NCBI GenBank assembly: GCA_945919075.1
Contig: CAMEIX010000001.1
Location: forward strand, 186,001 to 250,000
DNA length: 64,000 bases
Source: an uncultured Lachnospiraceae bacterium
Lineage (GTDB): Bacteria; Bacillota; Clostridia; Lachnospirales; Lachnospiraceae
Reading direction: 5' to 3'
In this document: in pieces, positions 51,940-61,284 of the stretch
Layout of the letters: every line of letters starts with the position of its first letter
Numbering within the stretch: the stretch's first letter is position 1
Notes under the pieces: generated by a model
What the model was told of the DNA's origin: nothing
The model's database searches: none
What the model saw: the letters and a program-made list of their open reading frames with translations, nothing else
Made by a program: the position numbers and the translations under genes

Positions 51940-53649
51940 TTATGCCTGTGCTACCAATAATTTTTCAACTTCTTCTCCGGGCATCGGTTTTCCGAGATAA
52001 AAGCCCTGAATGATACTGCAGCCGATATTTTTCATATAATCCAACTGCTCTTTTTTCTCAACGCCTTCCGCCACGGACTCATAGCCTAACTTGTTTACCA
52101 GAGATACCACGGACTCCATAATAATACGGGAAGTCGCATCAGTACTTACTTTATCCACAAAACTTTTATCAATCTTCAGTGTATTTATGGGAAGACCGTT
52201 TAGGTAAGACAGGGAGGAATATCCGGTTCCAAAATCATCAAGCGAAATGCGGATTCCCTGTTCCCTTAAACATAAAAGTTTCTTTTTCACATCTTCAAAA
52301 TCTTCAATCAAAGCGCTTTCCGTTATTTCCAGTTCAATTTCTTCCGGTTTCACCTTATAACGATATATGGTTTCCATCAGTTTCTGAACAAAATCCTGCC
52401 TGTTGTACTGGATTGCAGAAATATTGATGGACATCACAAAAGGCTTCTTATAATGCTTTTTCCATTTGGCATAACTGCGGATGCTTTCCTCAATTACCCA
52501 GTCACCTATGGAAATAATAGCTCCGTTCTTCTCTGCAATGGGTATAAAGAATGCGGGGCTTATCATTTTATCATTATCTTTCCATCGAATCAGTGCTTCC
52601 ACTCCGCGAAGTGTCTTATTGTCTGCATAGTACTGAGGCTGATAATATAAAAAGAAATTATCTCCAAAGGTAGCTTCCTTTAATTTGTTTTCAATAGAAG
52701 CTGTCTGTAAAAAATCCTGCAGAATGGGTGCATCAAAGAAACGGATGCTGGCTTTCCCCATGGATTTTGCCTTAAACATTACAATTTCCGCACAATTAAT
52801 CAGTTCTAATGCCGATTTACTTGCATCGGGATATTCGGCAACCCCCACACTGACGGTGAGATGAACCTCCATGCCGTTACTGAGCATAAATCCTCGTGAA
52901 ATTCTCTGCTGTATCTGTTTGTATACATGCTCCACACCTCTTGCATCCGCACCATAAAGCGCCATACAGTAAATGTCACTGTTAATATGGCCCACAATAC
53001 AGTCATCACAGGAGAAAGTTCCGAGAAACTGTCCATACTGCTGAATTACTTCATCCCCTACCAGCATTCCCACACCATCATTGATCTTCTTGAAATCATC
53101 AATGTCTATAATCAGAACGCTGATTTTCTCCTTTTCCTCTTCTGCTCTCTGAATAAAATCACGCAGAAGTTTTACAAAGTAATTGCGGTTATAAAGTGCC
53201 GTCTGCTCATCATAAAATGCCAGATAGTTCAGTTCATCCTGCTGGTTCTTAAAGCGGGTCACATTGCGGATACAGATAATCTTGTTAACAGGCCTGCCGG
53301 ATTCATCATAGGTAACCTTCCCTTCGAAGGAATACCATTTATTGCCTTTTTTCATACGGCATTCCAACTGGTTTCCTTCATTCTGTTCCTCTTCTGGAAA
53401 CAGAATCTTTCGAAGCTCAGGTGCCTGTTTCTTATCTACCTCATCCATTAAGAGTGCCAGATCTTTCCCGGTTTTAACGTCAAAGTCAAAGAAAGCTTCC
53501 CAGTCACCCAGAGTCAGAACTTCGTCCTTCTCATAGCAGTAATAGAGAAATGCATTATGACTGGCCTCACACATCATCTGAAACATCTGACTGTGTCCGG
53601 AAGTTCCTATAATATTTTCGTTATTAAGGTACTGTTTCCTGCTTTTCAT
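51940..53649 (-). CDS. PAS–degenerate GGDEF–EAL cyclic-di-GMP phosphodiesterase
   Basis: 569 residues, no membrane segment. A PAS-like region (about 1-130, with RNVTRFKNQQDEL as linker) leads to a GGDEF domain that keeps IDIDDFKKINDGVG but has NSDIY where GGDEF should be, so it cannot make c-di-GMP. The EAL domain looks active: GVEALIRW, NISAIQ, LEITESALIED, LDDFGTGYSS, LKIDKSFV, AEGVE and QGFYLGKP. Predicted to degrade c-di-GMP. It stands alone. Confidence 0.92.
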   Translation of the reverse strand: MKSRKQYLNNENIIGTSGHSQMFQMMCEASHNAFLYYCYEKDEVLTLGDWEAFFDFDVKTGKDLALLMDEVDKKQAPELRKILFPEEEQNEGNQLECRMKKGNKWYSFEGKVTYDESGRPVNKIICIRNVTRFKNQQDELNYLAFYDEQTALYNRNYFVKLLRDFIQRAEEEKEKISVLIIDIDDFKKINDGVGMLVGDEVIQQYGQFLGTFSCDDCIVGHINSDIYCMALYGADARGVEHVYKQIQQRISRGFMLSNGMEVHLTVSVGVAEYPDASKSALELINCAEIVMFKAKSMGKASIRFFDAPILQDFLQTASIENKLKEATFGDNFFLYYQPQYYADNKTLRGVEALIRWKDNDKMISPAFFIPIAEKNGAIISIGDWVIEESIRSYAKWKKHYKKPFVMSINISAIQYNRQDFVQKLMETIYRYKVKPEEIELEITESALIEDFEDVKKKLLCLREQGIRISLDDFGTGYSSLSYLNGLPINTLKIDKSFVDKVSTDATSRIIMESVVSLVNKLGYESVAEGVEKKEQLDYMKNIGCSIIQGFYLGKPMPGEEVEKLLVAQA

Positions 53650-53691
53650 AATGCACCTCCCTTCCTGTATATTACTATTTCTAAGTTTAAG

Positions 53692-54777
53692 TTATTTCTT
53701 TGTGATATAGCCCTGTGCCTTTAAGAGTTCTGCACAAAGGACAGCGCCACCTGCGGCACCACGTACGGTATTATGGGAAAGTCCTACGAACTTCCAGTCA
53801 TATACGCTGTCTTCGCGGATACGGCCCACACTGATTCCCATACCTTTTTCGTAGTCTACATCCAGTGTAACCTGAGGACGATTGTCCTCTTCCAGATACT
53901 GAATGAACTGCTTCGGAGCGGAAGGAAGTCCTAATTCCTGCGGTACTCCCTTAAAGTTTACCAGTTTTTCAATCAGCTGTTCCTTGGTAGGTTTCTTTCT
54001 GAATTTAACAAATACGGCAGCAGTGTGTCCGTTTAATACCGGAACACGGATACACTGGCAGGTAATTACAGGACTCTCTGCCGGAACAATCACGCCATCC
54101 TTGATCTCACCCCAGATACGCAAAGGCTCTTTTTCGGATTTTTCTTCTTCACCGCCGATGTAAGGAATAATATTTCCTTCCATCTCCGGCCAGTCCTTAA
54201 AGGTCTTTCCTGCACCGGAAATCGCCTGATAAGTGGTTGCTACCACTTCATAGGGCTCAAATTCCTTCCATGCAGTAAGAACAGGTGCGTAGCTTTGAAT
54301 GGAGCAGTTCGGTTTTACTGCTACAAAGCCTCTGGTGGTTCCCAGACGTTTCTTCTGGAAATCAATCACCTTCATATGCTCGGGATTGATTTCGGGAACA
54401 ACCATGGGAACATCGGGTGTCCATCTGTGTGCACTGTTATTGGAAACCACGGGAGTTTCAGTCTTTGCATAAGCTTCTTCGATTGCTTTGATTTCTTCCT
54501 TGGTCATATCAACCGCACTGAATACGAAATCCACTTCACTTGCAACCTTTTCCACTTCATTGACATTCATTACAACAATCTTTTTTACTGCTTCGGGCAT
54601 GGGTGTGGTCATTTTCCATCTGTCGCCCACTGCTTCTTCATAGGTCTTACCTGCGGAACGGGGGCTTGCTGCGATAGTAGTCACCTCAAACCAGGGATGA
54701 TTTTCCAGAAGAGAAATAAATCTCTGTCCTACCATTCCGGTACCACCTAAAATACCAACTTTTAACTTTTCACTCAT
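53692..54777 (-). CDS. asd: Aspartate-semialdehyde dehydrogenase
   Basis: Reduces aspartyl phosphate to the semialdehyde for lysine, threonine and methionine synthesis. 361 residues with GILGGTGMVGQRFISLLENH at the N-terminus and the catalytic Cys in VAVKPNCSIQSYAP near residue 157. Overall form is that of the archaeal/fungal-like class. GAGGACAG precedes the ATG. It follows argH by 60 nt with no terminator seen, so cotranscription is likely. Confidence 0.95.
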   Translation of the reverse strand: MSEKLKVGILGGTGMVGQRFISLLENHPWFEVTTIAASPRSAGKTYEEAVGDRWKMTTPMPEAVKKIVVMNVNEVEKVASEVDFVFSAVDMTKEEIKAIEEAYAKTETPVVSNNSAHRWTPDVPMVVPEINPEHMKVIDFQKKRLGTTRGFVAVKPNCSIQSYAPVLTAWKEFEPYEVVATTYQAISGAGKTFKDWPEMEGNIIPYIGGEEEKSEKEPLRIWGEIKDGVIVPAESPVITCQCIRVPVLNGHTAAVFVKFRKKPTKEQLIEKLVNFKGVPQELGLPSAPKQFIQYLEEDNRPQVTLDVDYEKGMGISVGRIREDSVYDWKFVGLSHNTVRGAAGGAVLCAELLKAQGYITKK

Positions 54778-54837
54778 TGTTCTGTCCTCATCTTTCTAAC
54801 GCTATCTATTTAGATCAGGCTTGCCTGTCCAATACTG

Positions 54838-56217
54838 TTAATCTTCTGCCAGATATGCCTCATACATCTTTAGAATCTGCTTCATGCTCTCAAAACCAGG
54901 AGCTCCGTAAGTCAGCCTCTTTTCCACACAGGTTTTCAGACTGATGGCATCAAACACATCCGGTTCAAACTTATCGCTGAAGGTCTGTAATTCTTCTATG
55001 GTAAGTGCATCAATTCCTACATTTTTATCAATGCAGTAAAGCACCAGTCTTCCGATAATACCATGGGCATCCCTAAAGGGAACTCCCTTATTTACCAGAT
55101 AATCTGCCGCATCCGTGGCATTGGTAAAACCGTTCATGGCACTTTTTGCCATAACCTCCTTACGGAATTTCATGGTCCGAATCATGCCGGTGAAAAGTTC
55201 CACACAATTCTCTACCGTAAGAATGGCATCGAAGGTCATTTCCTTATCTTCCTGCATATCCTTATTGTACGCAAGAGGAATCCCCTTCATGGTAGTAAGA
55301 ATGGACATCAGGGCACCATAGACGCGTCCGGTCTTTCCTCTTACCAATTCTGCAATATCCGGATTTTTCTTCTGGGGCATGATACTGCTTCCGGTGGAAT
55401 AGGCATCATCCAACTCCACAAACCGGTATTCGTTGGAATTCCAGATAATGATTTCCTCAGAAAATCTGGAAAGATGCATCATAATGGTGGAAAGTGCCGC
55501 CAAAAACTCAATCACATAATCCCTATCAGACACGGAATCCATACTGTTGGCAGTAGGTCCCTCAAATCCAAGCAATGATGCGGTATAATTTCTATCAAGC
55601 GGATAAGTGGTTCCTGCCAGTGCACCTGCACCCAGGGGGCAGTAATTCATACGTGCATAGATATCCTTAAGTCGTAAGCGGTCCCGTTTGAACATTTCAA
55701 AATAAGCACCGAAATGATGTGCCACGGTAACCGGCTGTGCCTTCTGTAAATGCGTAAATCCCGGCATATAGGTCTCAATGTTTTCTTCCATGATATGATA
55801 AATAGCCCACAGAAGCTCCTTAAGCCTTGCATCCACTTCCAGAACGTGGCTTCTGACATAAAGTCTCATGTCTAACGCCACCTGGTCGTTACGGCTTCTG
55901 CCTGTATGCAGTTTCTTACCGGTATCTCCGATTCGCTCTATCAGGGTGGCTTCCACAAAACTATGGATATCTTCCTGGGTCTCATCAATCACAAGACTGC
56001 CGTTTTCCACATCCTCCCGGATACCTGCAAGACCTTTCACAATGGCATCCTTTTCTTCTGTGGTTAAAATCCCCTGCTTGCCTAACATAACCGCATGAGC
56101 AATACTTCCTTCAATGTCCTGCGGAAAAAGATTTTTATCAAAATGAATGGACGCATTAAAATCAAAAACCTTCTGTTCGGTAGCTTTTGTAAATCGTCCG
56201 CCCCATAACTGTGCCAT
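54838..56217 (-). CDS. argH: Argininosuccinate lyase
   Basis: Last step of arginine synthesis. 459 residues starting MAQLWGGRFTKATEQKV. The fumarase/lyase signature GSSIMPQKKNPD is near residue 276, and TGRSRNDQVALD near residue 110. AAGGAG 7 nt before ATG 56217 decides the start over 56235. argG is not in the window. Confidence 0.97.
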   Translation of the reverse strand: MAQLWGGRFTKATEQKVFDFNASIHFDKNLFPQDIEGSIAHAVMLGKQGILTTEEKDAIVKGLAGIREDVENGSLVIDETQEDIHSFVEATLIERIGDTGKKLHTGRSRNDQVALDMRLYVRSHVLEVDARLKELLWAIYHIMEENIETYMPGFTHLQKAQPVTVAHHFGAYFEMFKRDRLRLKDIYARMNYCPLGAGALAGTTYPLDRNYTASLLGFEGPTANSMDSVSDRDYVIEFLAALSTIMMHLSRFSEEIIIWNSNEYRFVELDDAYSTGSSIMPQKKNPDIAELVRGKTGRVYGALMSILTTMKGIPLAYNKDMQEDKEMTFDAILTVENCVELFTGMIRTMKFRKEVMAKSAMNGFTNATDAADYLVNKGVPFRDAHGIIGRLVLYCIDKNVGIDALTIEELQTFSDKFEPDVFDAISLKTCVEKRLTYGAPGFESMKQILKMYEAYLAED

Positions 56218-56250
56218 ATTTATACTCCTTCGCATAAAAACCTAACATAG

Positions 56251-56279
56251 ATAGTAGCACAAAAATCCACTTTATGCAA
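56251..56279 (-). promoter_or_regulatory. Promoter of argH (–asd)
   Basis: Minus-strand TTGCAT (56274-56279), 17 nt, TACTAT (56251-56256), about 35 nt before argH. No ArgR-like palindrome was recognised. Confidence 0.6.
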
Positions 56280-56377
56280 TACAGAGACTTTTAAGTTTTT
56301 ATATCGTAAAACATGGCTTCGTTACACCCTTTTACAAATAAAACATAAAATATTACAAAAAGTATATGAGGTAAAGA

Positions 56378-57172
56378 ATGAGGCCATTACTGAAATTAGA
56401 GGATGTCTCCTACTCCTATCATACCATAAGTGGAGAAACAAATGCCCTTTCTCATCTGTCTTTCTCCGTCTACCCGGGGGAATTTGTGACGGTGGTTGGT
56501 CCCAGCGGATGTGGCAAATCCACTCTTCTGTCCATTATATTCGGCTTGCTTGCACCGGAGGAGGGAAAAGTTTTGTTTTCTTCTGAATCCTCTCCCCAAT
56601 GCCCCTCAGATGTCCCGAAAAAAAAGATGCGTCCTCCCATCGGCTACATGCTGCAAAAGGATCATCTTTTCGAATGGCGTACCGTCTACCAGAATGCCCT
56701 TCTCGGTCTGGAGGTAGCCCATAAAAACACACCCGAAGCCCGGGAATATGTATTGTCCCTGTTACGGGACTACGGTCTTTACAAATTCAAGGACAAACGC
56801 CCATGCGAACTTTCCGGAGGGATGAAACAACGGGCTGCCCTGATCCGGACACTGGCCTTAAATCCGGATCTGCTGTTATTAGATGAACCCTTCAGTGCCC
56901 TCGATTATCAAACCAGACTTCATGTTTCCGGAGACATCTGTAATATTATTAAAAGCCGCAAAAAAACTGCCCTGCTGATTACCCATGATTTGTCGGAAGC
57001 CATTTCACTCGCAGACCGTGTCATTGTTTTAAGCAAAAGACCCGCTACCGTTAAAATGGAAATGCCGGTTCGGTTGACAAAACAGGATAATTCGGTTCTT
57101 TCTGCCAGAAATGCGCCGGAATTCAAAGACTATTTTAACATCTTATGGGAGGCGATGTCTGATGAAAAATAA
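56378..57172 (+). CDS. ABC transporter ATP-binding protein (SsuB/TauB/ThiZ type)
   Basis: 264 residues. Walker A GPSGCGKSTLL near residue 41, Q loop GYMLQKDHLFEW, signature ELSGGMKQRAAL and Walker B LLLLDEPFSALDYQTR, then the switch His in LLITHDLSEA. This subgroup energises uptake of sulfonates, taurine, nitrate or thiamine precursors. GAGGT is 7 nt before the ATG. The permease start overlaps its 3' end. Confidence 0.93.
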   Translation: MRPLLKLEDVSYSYHTISGETNALSHLSFSVYPGEFVTVVGPSGCGKSTLLSIIFGLLAPEEGKVLFSSESSPQCPSDVPKKKMRPPIGYMLQKDHLFEWRTVYQNALLGLEVAHKNTPEAREYVLSLLRDYGLYKFKDKRPCELSGGMKQRAALIRTLALNPDLLLLDEPFSALDYQTRLHVSGDICNIIKSRKKTALLITHDLSEAISLADRVIVLSKRPATVKMEMPVRLTKQDNSVLSARNAPEFKDYFNILWEAMSDEK

Positions 57173-57983
57173 TACTTCTCAATTCATCTCATACCAACAG
57201 AAAAACTACATCAAAAAACACAAACACCATCATACCATGGTCCGGGTCTACCGTCTTCTTATTTTTGTCCTGTTTTTATCCTTGTGGGAAATTGCCGCAA
57301 ATCTGGAATGGATTGATGCTTTCTTCTTTTCCAGCCCTTCCCGCATCGTGCGCTGTACCGTAGATATGTTATTTAAGAAAGACCTTCTGACGCATATGGG
57401 AATTACCATCCTGGAAACCCTCTTAAGTTTCCTTCTGGTTTTCCTTTTTTCGCTCTTTACCGCGACACTGCTATGGTATTCCAAGACACTATCCGAGATT
57501 ATAGAGCCCTATATTGTGGTATTAAACAGCCTCCCAAAATCCGCACTTGCACCTCTTTTTATCGTGTGGCTCGGAACCGGTATCGATACTATCATTGTGG
57601 CAGGTATTTCGGTAGCAATTTTCGGTTCCATTATCAGTCTTTATACCGGATTTATGCAGGTGGACAAAGAAAAAATCACCCTGATTTACACACTGGGCGG
57701 CAACCGAAAAGATGCCTTTTTTAAAGTGGTTTTTCCGGGCAGTATTCCCATACTTTTAAGTAATATGAAAGTCAACATCGGTCTGTCTCTTGTAGGTGTC
57801 ATTATCGGTGAATTTCTTGCCGCAAAACGAGGACTCGGCTACCTGATTATTTATGGTTCCCAGGTCTTTATGATGAATATGGTAATCAGTTCCATCATTC
57901 TGCTCTGCCTCATTGCCATGGGGCTGTATCTGTTCATTCAGTTTGTGGAACATGGTTACAAAAAGAAAACCGGACTCAAATAG
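57162..57983 (+). CDS. ABC transporter permease (SsuC/TauC/ThiX type)
   Basis: 273 residues with about six helices and an EAA-like loop in TLGGNRKDAFFKVVFPGSIP near residue 185. The start chosen is ATG 57162, which overlaps the ATPase stop by 11 nt and has GGAGG about 10 nt upstream. The frame is open to 57111. No substrate-binding protein or riboswitch is next to this pair, so the substrate is undecided between sulfonate-like and thiamine-precursor compounds. Confidence 0.9.
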   Translation: MKNNTSQFISYQQKNYIKKHKHHHTMVRVYRLLIFVLFLSLWEIAANLEWIDAFFFSSPSRIVRCTVDMLFKKDLLTHMGITILETLLSFLLVFLFSLFTATLLWYSKTLSEIIEPYIVVLNSLPKSALAPLFIVWLGTGIDTIIVAGISVAIFGSIISLYTGFMQVDKEKITLIYTLGGNRKDAFFKVVFPGSIPILLSNMKVNIGLSLVGVIIGEFLAAKRGLGYLIIYGSQVFMMNMVISSIILLCLIAMGLYLFIQFVEHGYKKKTGLK

Positions 57984-57992
57984 TTCCGGTTT
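57967..57992 (+). terminator. Weak terminator at the end of the ABC transporter genes
   Basis: AAACCGGA pairs with TCCGGTTT around a loop containing the permease stop codon. The T-run begins only 6 nt later (CTTTTTC), so efficiency may be low. Confidence 0.5.
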
Positions 57993-58005
57993 ACATATCT
58001 TTTTC

Positions 58006-58034
58006 TTGCATTTTTTCCCCGAAGCATTTATAAT
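58006..58034 (+). promoter_or_regulatory. Promoter of tRNA-Thr
   Basis: TTGCAT (58006-58011), 17 nt, perfect TATAAT (58029-58034), about 20 nt before the tRNA 5' end. Confidence 0.75.
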
Positions 58035-58055
58035 AACAAATGTTGTGATTCCTGT

Positions 58056-58128
58056 GCTGAAATAGCTCAGTCGGTAGAGCACTTCACTCGTAATGAAGGG
58101 GTCGTGGGTTCGAGTCCCATTTTCAGCT
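58056..58128 (+). tRNA. tRNA-Thr (anticodon CGU)
   Basis: A complete cloverleaf of 73 nt. Acceptor GCTGAAA pairs with TTTCAGC. The D arm is GCTC/GAGC. The anticodon stem CTTCA/TGAAG holds the loop CTCGTAA with anticodon CGT (58089-58091), reading ACG. The T arm is GTGGG/CCCAT with TTCGAGT. The discriminator is T and no CCA is encoded. Confidence 0.97.
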
Positions 58129-58136
58129 TTCACAAT

Positions 58137-58165
58137 AAAAGGCATCCGTATGGGATGCCTTTTTG
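58137..58165. terminator. Bidirectional terminator between tRNA-Thr and mscS
   Basis: AAAAGGCATCC and GGATGCCTTTT pair around a 5-nt loop. It ends the tRNA transcript on the plus strand and the DUF1015–glgB–mscS operon on the minus strand. Confidence 0.92.
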
Positions 58166-58178
58166 AATGCCTGCCATT

Positions 58179-59051
58179 CTATTTCTGATGTATATCCAGC
58201 TGCGGGAACGGAATTTCAATGCCTGCATCATCCAGTTTCAGTTTGGCATTCTCGGTAATTTTCCATTTCATTTCCCAGTAATCCACTTTCTTTACCCAAA
58301 ACCGCATAATCAGATCTACGCTGGATTCCGACAGATTATCCACAAAAACCAGAACTTCTTCTTTTTGCAGTATACGTTCTTCTCCATGTAACAAAGCAAG
58401 AAGAACTTCTTTGGCCTTCCCTATGTCGCTACCATAGGAAATACCCACGGGAATATCCAGTCTTCGGATATCCAGTGCAGTCACATTGGTAATGCTGGTA
58501 TTGGACAAGGGGCCGTTCGGCAATATAATAACGCGGTTATCCGGTGTTTTCAGTTTGGTGTAAAACATCTGGATTTCCTCAACGGTTCCCTCATTTCCTT
58601 TATTATCTTCCTTGATGTAATCCCCCACACGAAAGGGCTTTAGAAGCAAAATCAGTACGCCGCCCGCAAAATTGGACAAACTCCCCTGCAATGCCAGACC
58701 CAGAGCCACGCCTGCCGAACCTACCAATGCCAATATACTGGTGGTATCCACTCCAAAGCTGCTGGCAATCATAAAAATCAGGATACAGTACATGACCACC
58801 TTGGTAAAGGAATCCAGAAACTGCGTTACCCCGATATCTGCCTTTGCCCTTGTCAGGGATTTTTTCAGAATGTGGCGGGCCAGTTTAATAATTCGGGTGC
58901 CGATGAAAAAGAATACCATGGCAAGCACCACTTTGATTCCGAGAGCAAGTGCTTTTGACGGAAGAGCTTCCAGATATTTTTCAAATATGGATGCCTGCTT
59001 GGTAAATTCCGACACTGCTTCATCCATGGTTGTTGTCAAAAAAAGTTTCAT
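58179..59051 (-). CDS. Small-conductance mechanosensitive channel (MscS family)
   Basis: 290 residues, an emergency valve against hypo-osmotic shock. Two to three helices, then the pore helix GSAGVALGLALQGSLSNFAGG near residue 112 and the MscS beta domain PFRVGDYIKEDNKGNEGTVEEI with LPNGPLSNTSITN. Length matches the E. coli channel. It begins 5 nt after glgB. Confidence 0.95.
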   Translation of the reverse strand: MKLFLTTTMDEAVSEFTKQASIFEKYLEALPSKALALGIKVVLAMVFFFIGTRIIKLARHILKKSLTRAKADIGVTQFLDSFTKVVMYCILIFMIASSFGVDTTSILALVGSAGVALGLALQGSLSNFAGGVLILLLKPFRVGDYIKEDNKGNEGTVEEIQMFYTKLKTPDNRVIILPNGPLSNTSITNVTALDIRRLDIPVGISYGSDIGKAKEVLLALLHGEERILQKEEVLVFVDNLSESSVDLIMRFWVKKVDYWEMKWKITENAKLKLDDAGIEIPFPQLDIHQK

Positions 59052-59056
59052 GTTCT

Positions 59057-61267
59057 TTATTTATCTCCTTTAATCGGTCTGTACTCTAAAATGCTTAAGG
59101 ATAAGGGTGCCATCTTTATACTGATCGAATAAGGTCTGTCATCCCATTCTTTTTTTACAGCCCTCTTTGCCCTGACATTGGTAACACCACTGCCGCCGTA
59201 AGCCACATCATCGGTGTTTAAGATTTCCTTATAATTTCCTTCCATAGGTACACCAATCTTAATCTGTTGGGCAATACCGGAGAAGTTCGCACATACGACA
59301 AGGAACGAATCTTTCTTTTTGCTCTTGCGCATATAGGTCAGATAATTTTCTTTATACGCAATGCTGTTAATCCACTCAAATCCCTCCGGTCTGCTGTCCA
59401 ATTCATAAAGTGCCGGTGTGGAGGTGTAGAGATGATTCAGTTTCTTTACCAATTCGGAGACACCTTCGTGTCCTTTGTACTGAAGCAGTTCCCACTCAAC
59501 AATACGTCCCTCGTTCCACTCATCAAATTCCGCAATATCCTGTCCCATAAAGAGAAGTTTCTTGCCGGGATGTGTCATCATATAAGCAAAGGACAGTCTT
59601 AAATTTGCAAATTTCTGCTCCCTGTCACCGGGCATTTTCCCTATCAGGGTAGCCTTTCCATGCACCACTTCATCATGGGAGAATACTAACATAAACTTTT
59701 CACTGTAGGCATATATCATGCTGAAGGTCAGTTCGCTGTGATGATAATTTCTGAAATAAGGGTCGTAGCTGATATATCTTAAGTAATCATTCATCCATCC
59801 CATATTCCACTTTAAGTCAAAGCCCAGGCCGCCATCTGCAAGGTCTCCGGTAATAAGCGGGAATGCGGTACTTTCCTCCGCAATGCGAAGCACATGGGGA
59901 TTGCGTTTACCCATAATGGAGTTCAAGTGTTTCATGAATTCGATGGCTTCCAGATTTTCGTTGCCGCCATACATATTGGCAACCCATTCCCCGTCGTTTT
60001 TGCCATAGTCCAGATAAAGCATGGATGCCACCGCGTCCATACGAATACCGTCTGCATGGAATTTTTCTACCCAGTAAAGGGCATTGGCAATCAGGTAGTT
60101 GCGAACCTGGGGTCTGCCATAATTGTAAATTAAGGTACCCCAATGAGGATGGGAACCCTGTCTGGGATCAATATGCTCATACAGACATGTCCCGTCAAAA
60201 TTGGAAAGTCCATAAGCGTCCCTTGGGAAATGAGCGGGAACCCAGTCCAGAATCACCCCGATACCCGCTTTATGTAATTCATTCACAAAATACATAAAAT
60301 CCTGCGGTGTGCCATATCTTGCAGTGGGTGCATAATACCCGATTACCTGATATCCCCAGGATGCATCAAAAGGGTGCTCCATCACCGGCATCAGTTCCAC
60401 ATGGGTATACCCCATTTCTTTCACATAAGGAATCAGTTTGTCGGCAATGGTTCGGTAATTGGCATATTCCATTCCTTCTTCTGCTTTTGTAAAACTTCCC
60501 AGATATAATTCATAGACACTCATGGGGGCATCTTTTTTCTGGAATTCTTTTCTGTTACGGATAAATTTCTGGTCTTCCCATTTGAAATGATCTAAGTCCG
60601 TGATAACCGATGCCGTGTCCGGACGGAGCTGAGCCGCATTGGCATAGGGGTCTGCTTTCAGATAGGTCAGTCCCGATTTTAATTTCAGTTCAAACTTGTA
60701 GTTGTCTCCCACCTTTGCCCCGGGGATAAAAATTTCAAAAATGCCGGATTTTAACTTTCTCATCTGGTGCACGCGACCATCCCAGCCATTAAAGTCGCCC
60801 ACGGTGCTGACTCTGGTTGCATTGGGAGCCCACACTGCGAAATAGGTTCCTTCCTCCCCGTCCATGACCATGGGATGGGCACCAAGAAGTTCATAAATGG
60901 TATAATGGATACCGTTTTCAAAGCATTTCTCATCATTTTCCGTAATCAGAGGCTGATGACGGTAGGAATCCTGTCTGATTTCACATCTTCCGTCCGGATA
61001 GGTAATCTCGTAGCGGTAATTAGGCAGTTTCTTCTTCGGAATATGAATGGCAAAAAAACCATCCTCATCTGCCATCTCCATCTTTTTCTCAGACATATCG
61101 TCCAGAAACTGTACTTTGACTTTGCTCGCTCCGGGCTGATAGGTCTGTAGTAATGTTCCGTTTCCCACCACATGGGGCCCTAAAATAGCGTGGGGATTGG
61201 AAGATTCCGAATAAATAATTTCCTCGATAATGGGCCAGTTCATCATTTTGTATAATTTGTTAGTCAT
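59057..61267 (-). CDS. glgB: 1,4-alpha-glucan branching enzyme
   Basis: Makes alpha-1,6 branches in glycogen. 736 residues: an N-terminal module, CBM48 (YFAVWAPNATRVSTVGDFNG near residue 145), then a GH13 barrel with the nucleophile Asp in GIRMDAVASML near residue 418, the acid Glu in LRIAEESTAFP and FSHDEVVHGKATL, and a C-terminal beta domain. No other glycogen genes are in the window. It lies 17 nt after the DUF1015 gene. Confidence 0.97.
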   Translation of the reverse strand: MTNKLYKMMNWPIIEEIIYSESSNPHAILGPHVVGNGTLLQTYQPGASKVKVQFLDDMSEKKMEMADEDGFFAIHIPKKKLPNYRYEITYPDGRCEIRQDSYRHQPLITENDEKCFENGIHYTIYELLGAHPMVMDGEEGTYFAVWAPNATRVSTVGDFNGWDGRVHQMRKLKSGIFEIFIPGAKVGDNYKFELKLKSGLTYLKADPYANAAQLRPDTASVITDLDHFKWEDQKFIRNRKEFQKKDAPMSVYELYLGSFTKAEEGMEYANYRTIADKLIPYVKEMGYTHVELMPVMEHPFDASWGYQVIGYYAPTARYGTPQDFMYFVNELHKAGIGVILDWVPAHFPRDAYGLSNFDGTCLYEHIDPRQGSHPHWGTLIYNYGRPQVRNYLIANALYWVEKFHADGIRMDAVASMLYLDYGKNDGEWVANMYGGNENLEAIEFMKHLNSIMGKRNPHVLRIAEESTAFPLITGDLADGGLGFDLKWNMGWMNDYLRYISYDPYFRNYHHSELTFSMIYAYSEKFMLVFSHDEVVHGKATLIGKMPGDREQKFANLRLSFAYMMTHPGKKLLFMGQDIAEFDEWNEGRIVEWELLQYKGHEGVSELVKKLNHLYTSTPALYELDSRPEGFEWINSIAYKENYLTYMRKSKKKDSFLVVCANFSGIAQQIKIGVPMEGNYKEILNTDDVAYGGSGVTNVRAKRAVKKEWDDRPYSISIKMAPLSLSILEYRPIKGDK

Positions 61268-61284
61268 ACGCTCTCCTGCTCTCC

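Noticed and set aside
57111..57161. N-terminal extension of the ABC permease
   Set aside because: It lies within ATPase codons. The ATG at 57162 has a ribosome site and the normal stop/start overlap.
57756..58145. A 129-codon minus-strand frame containing NGTRTHDPFITSEVLYRLSY
   Set aside because: This is the antisense of tRNA-Thr read through into the permease gene. The phrase is a well-known artefact of tRNA antisense translation.
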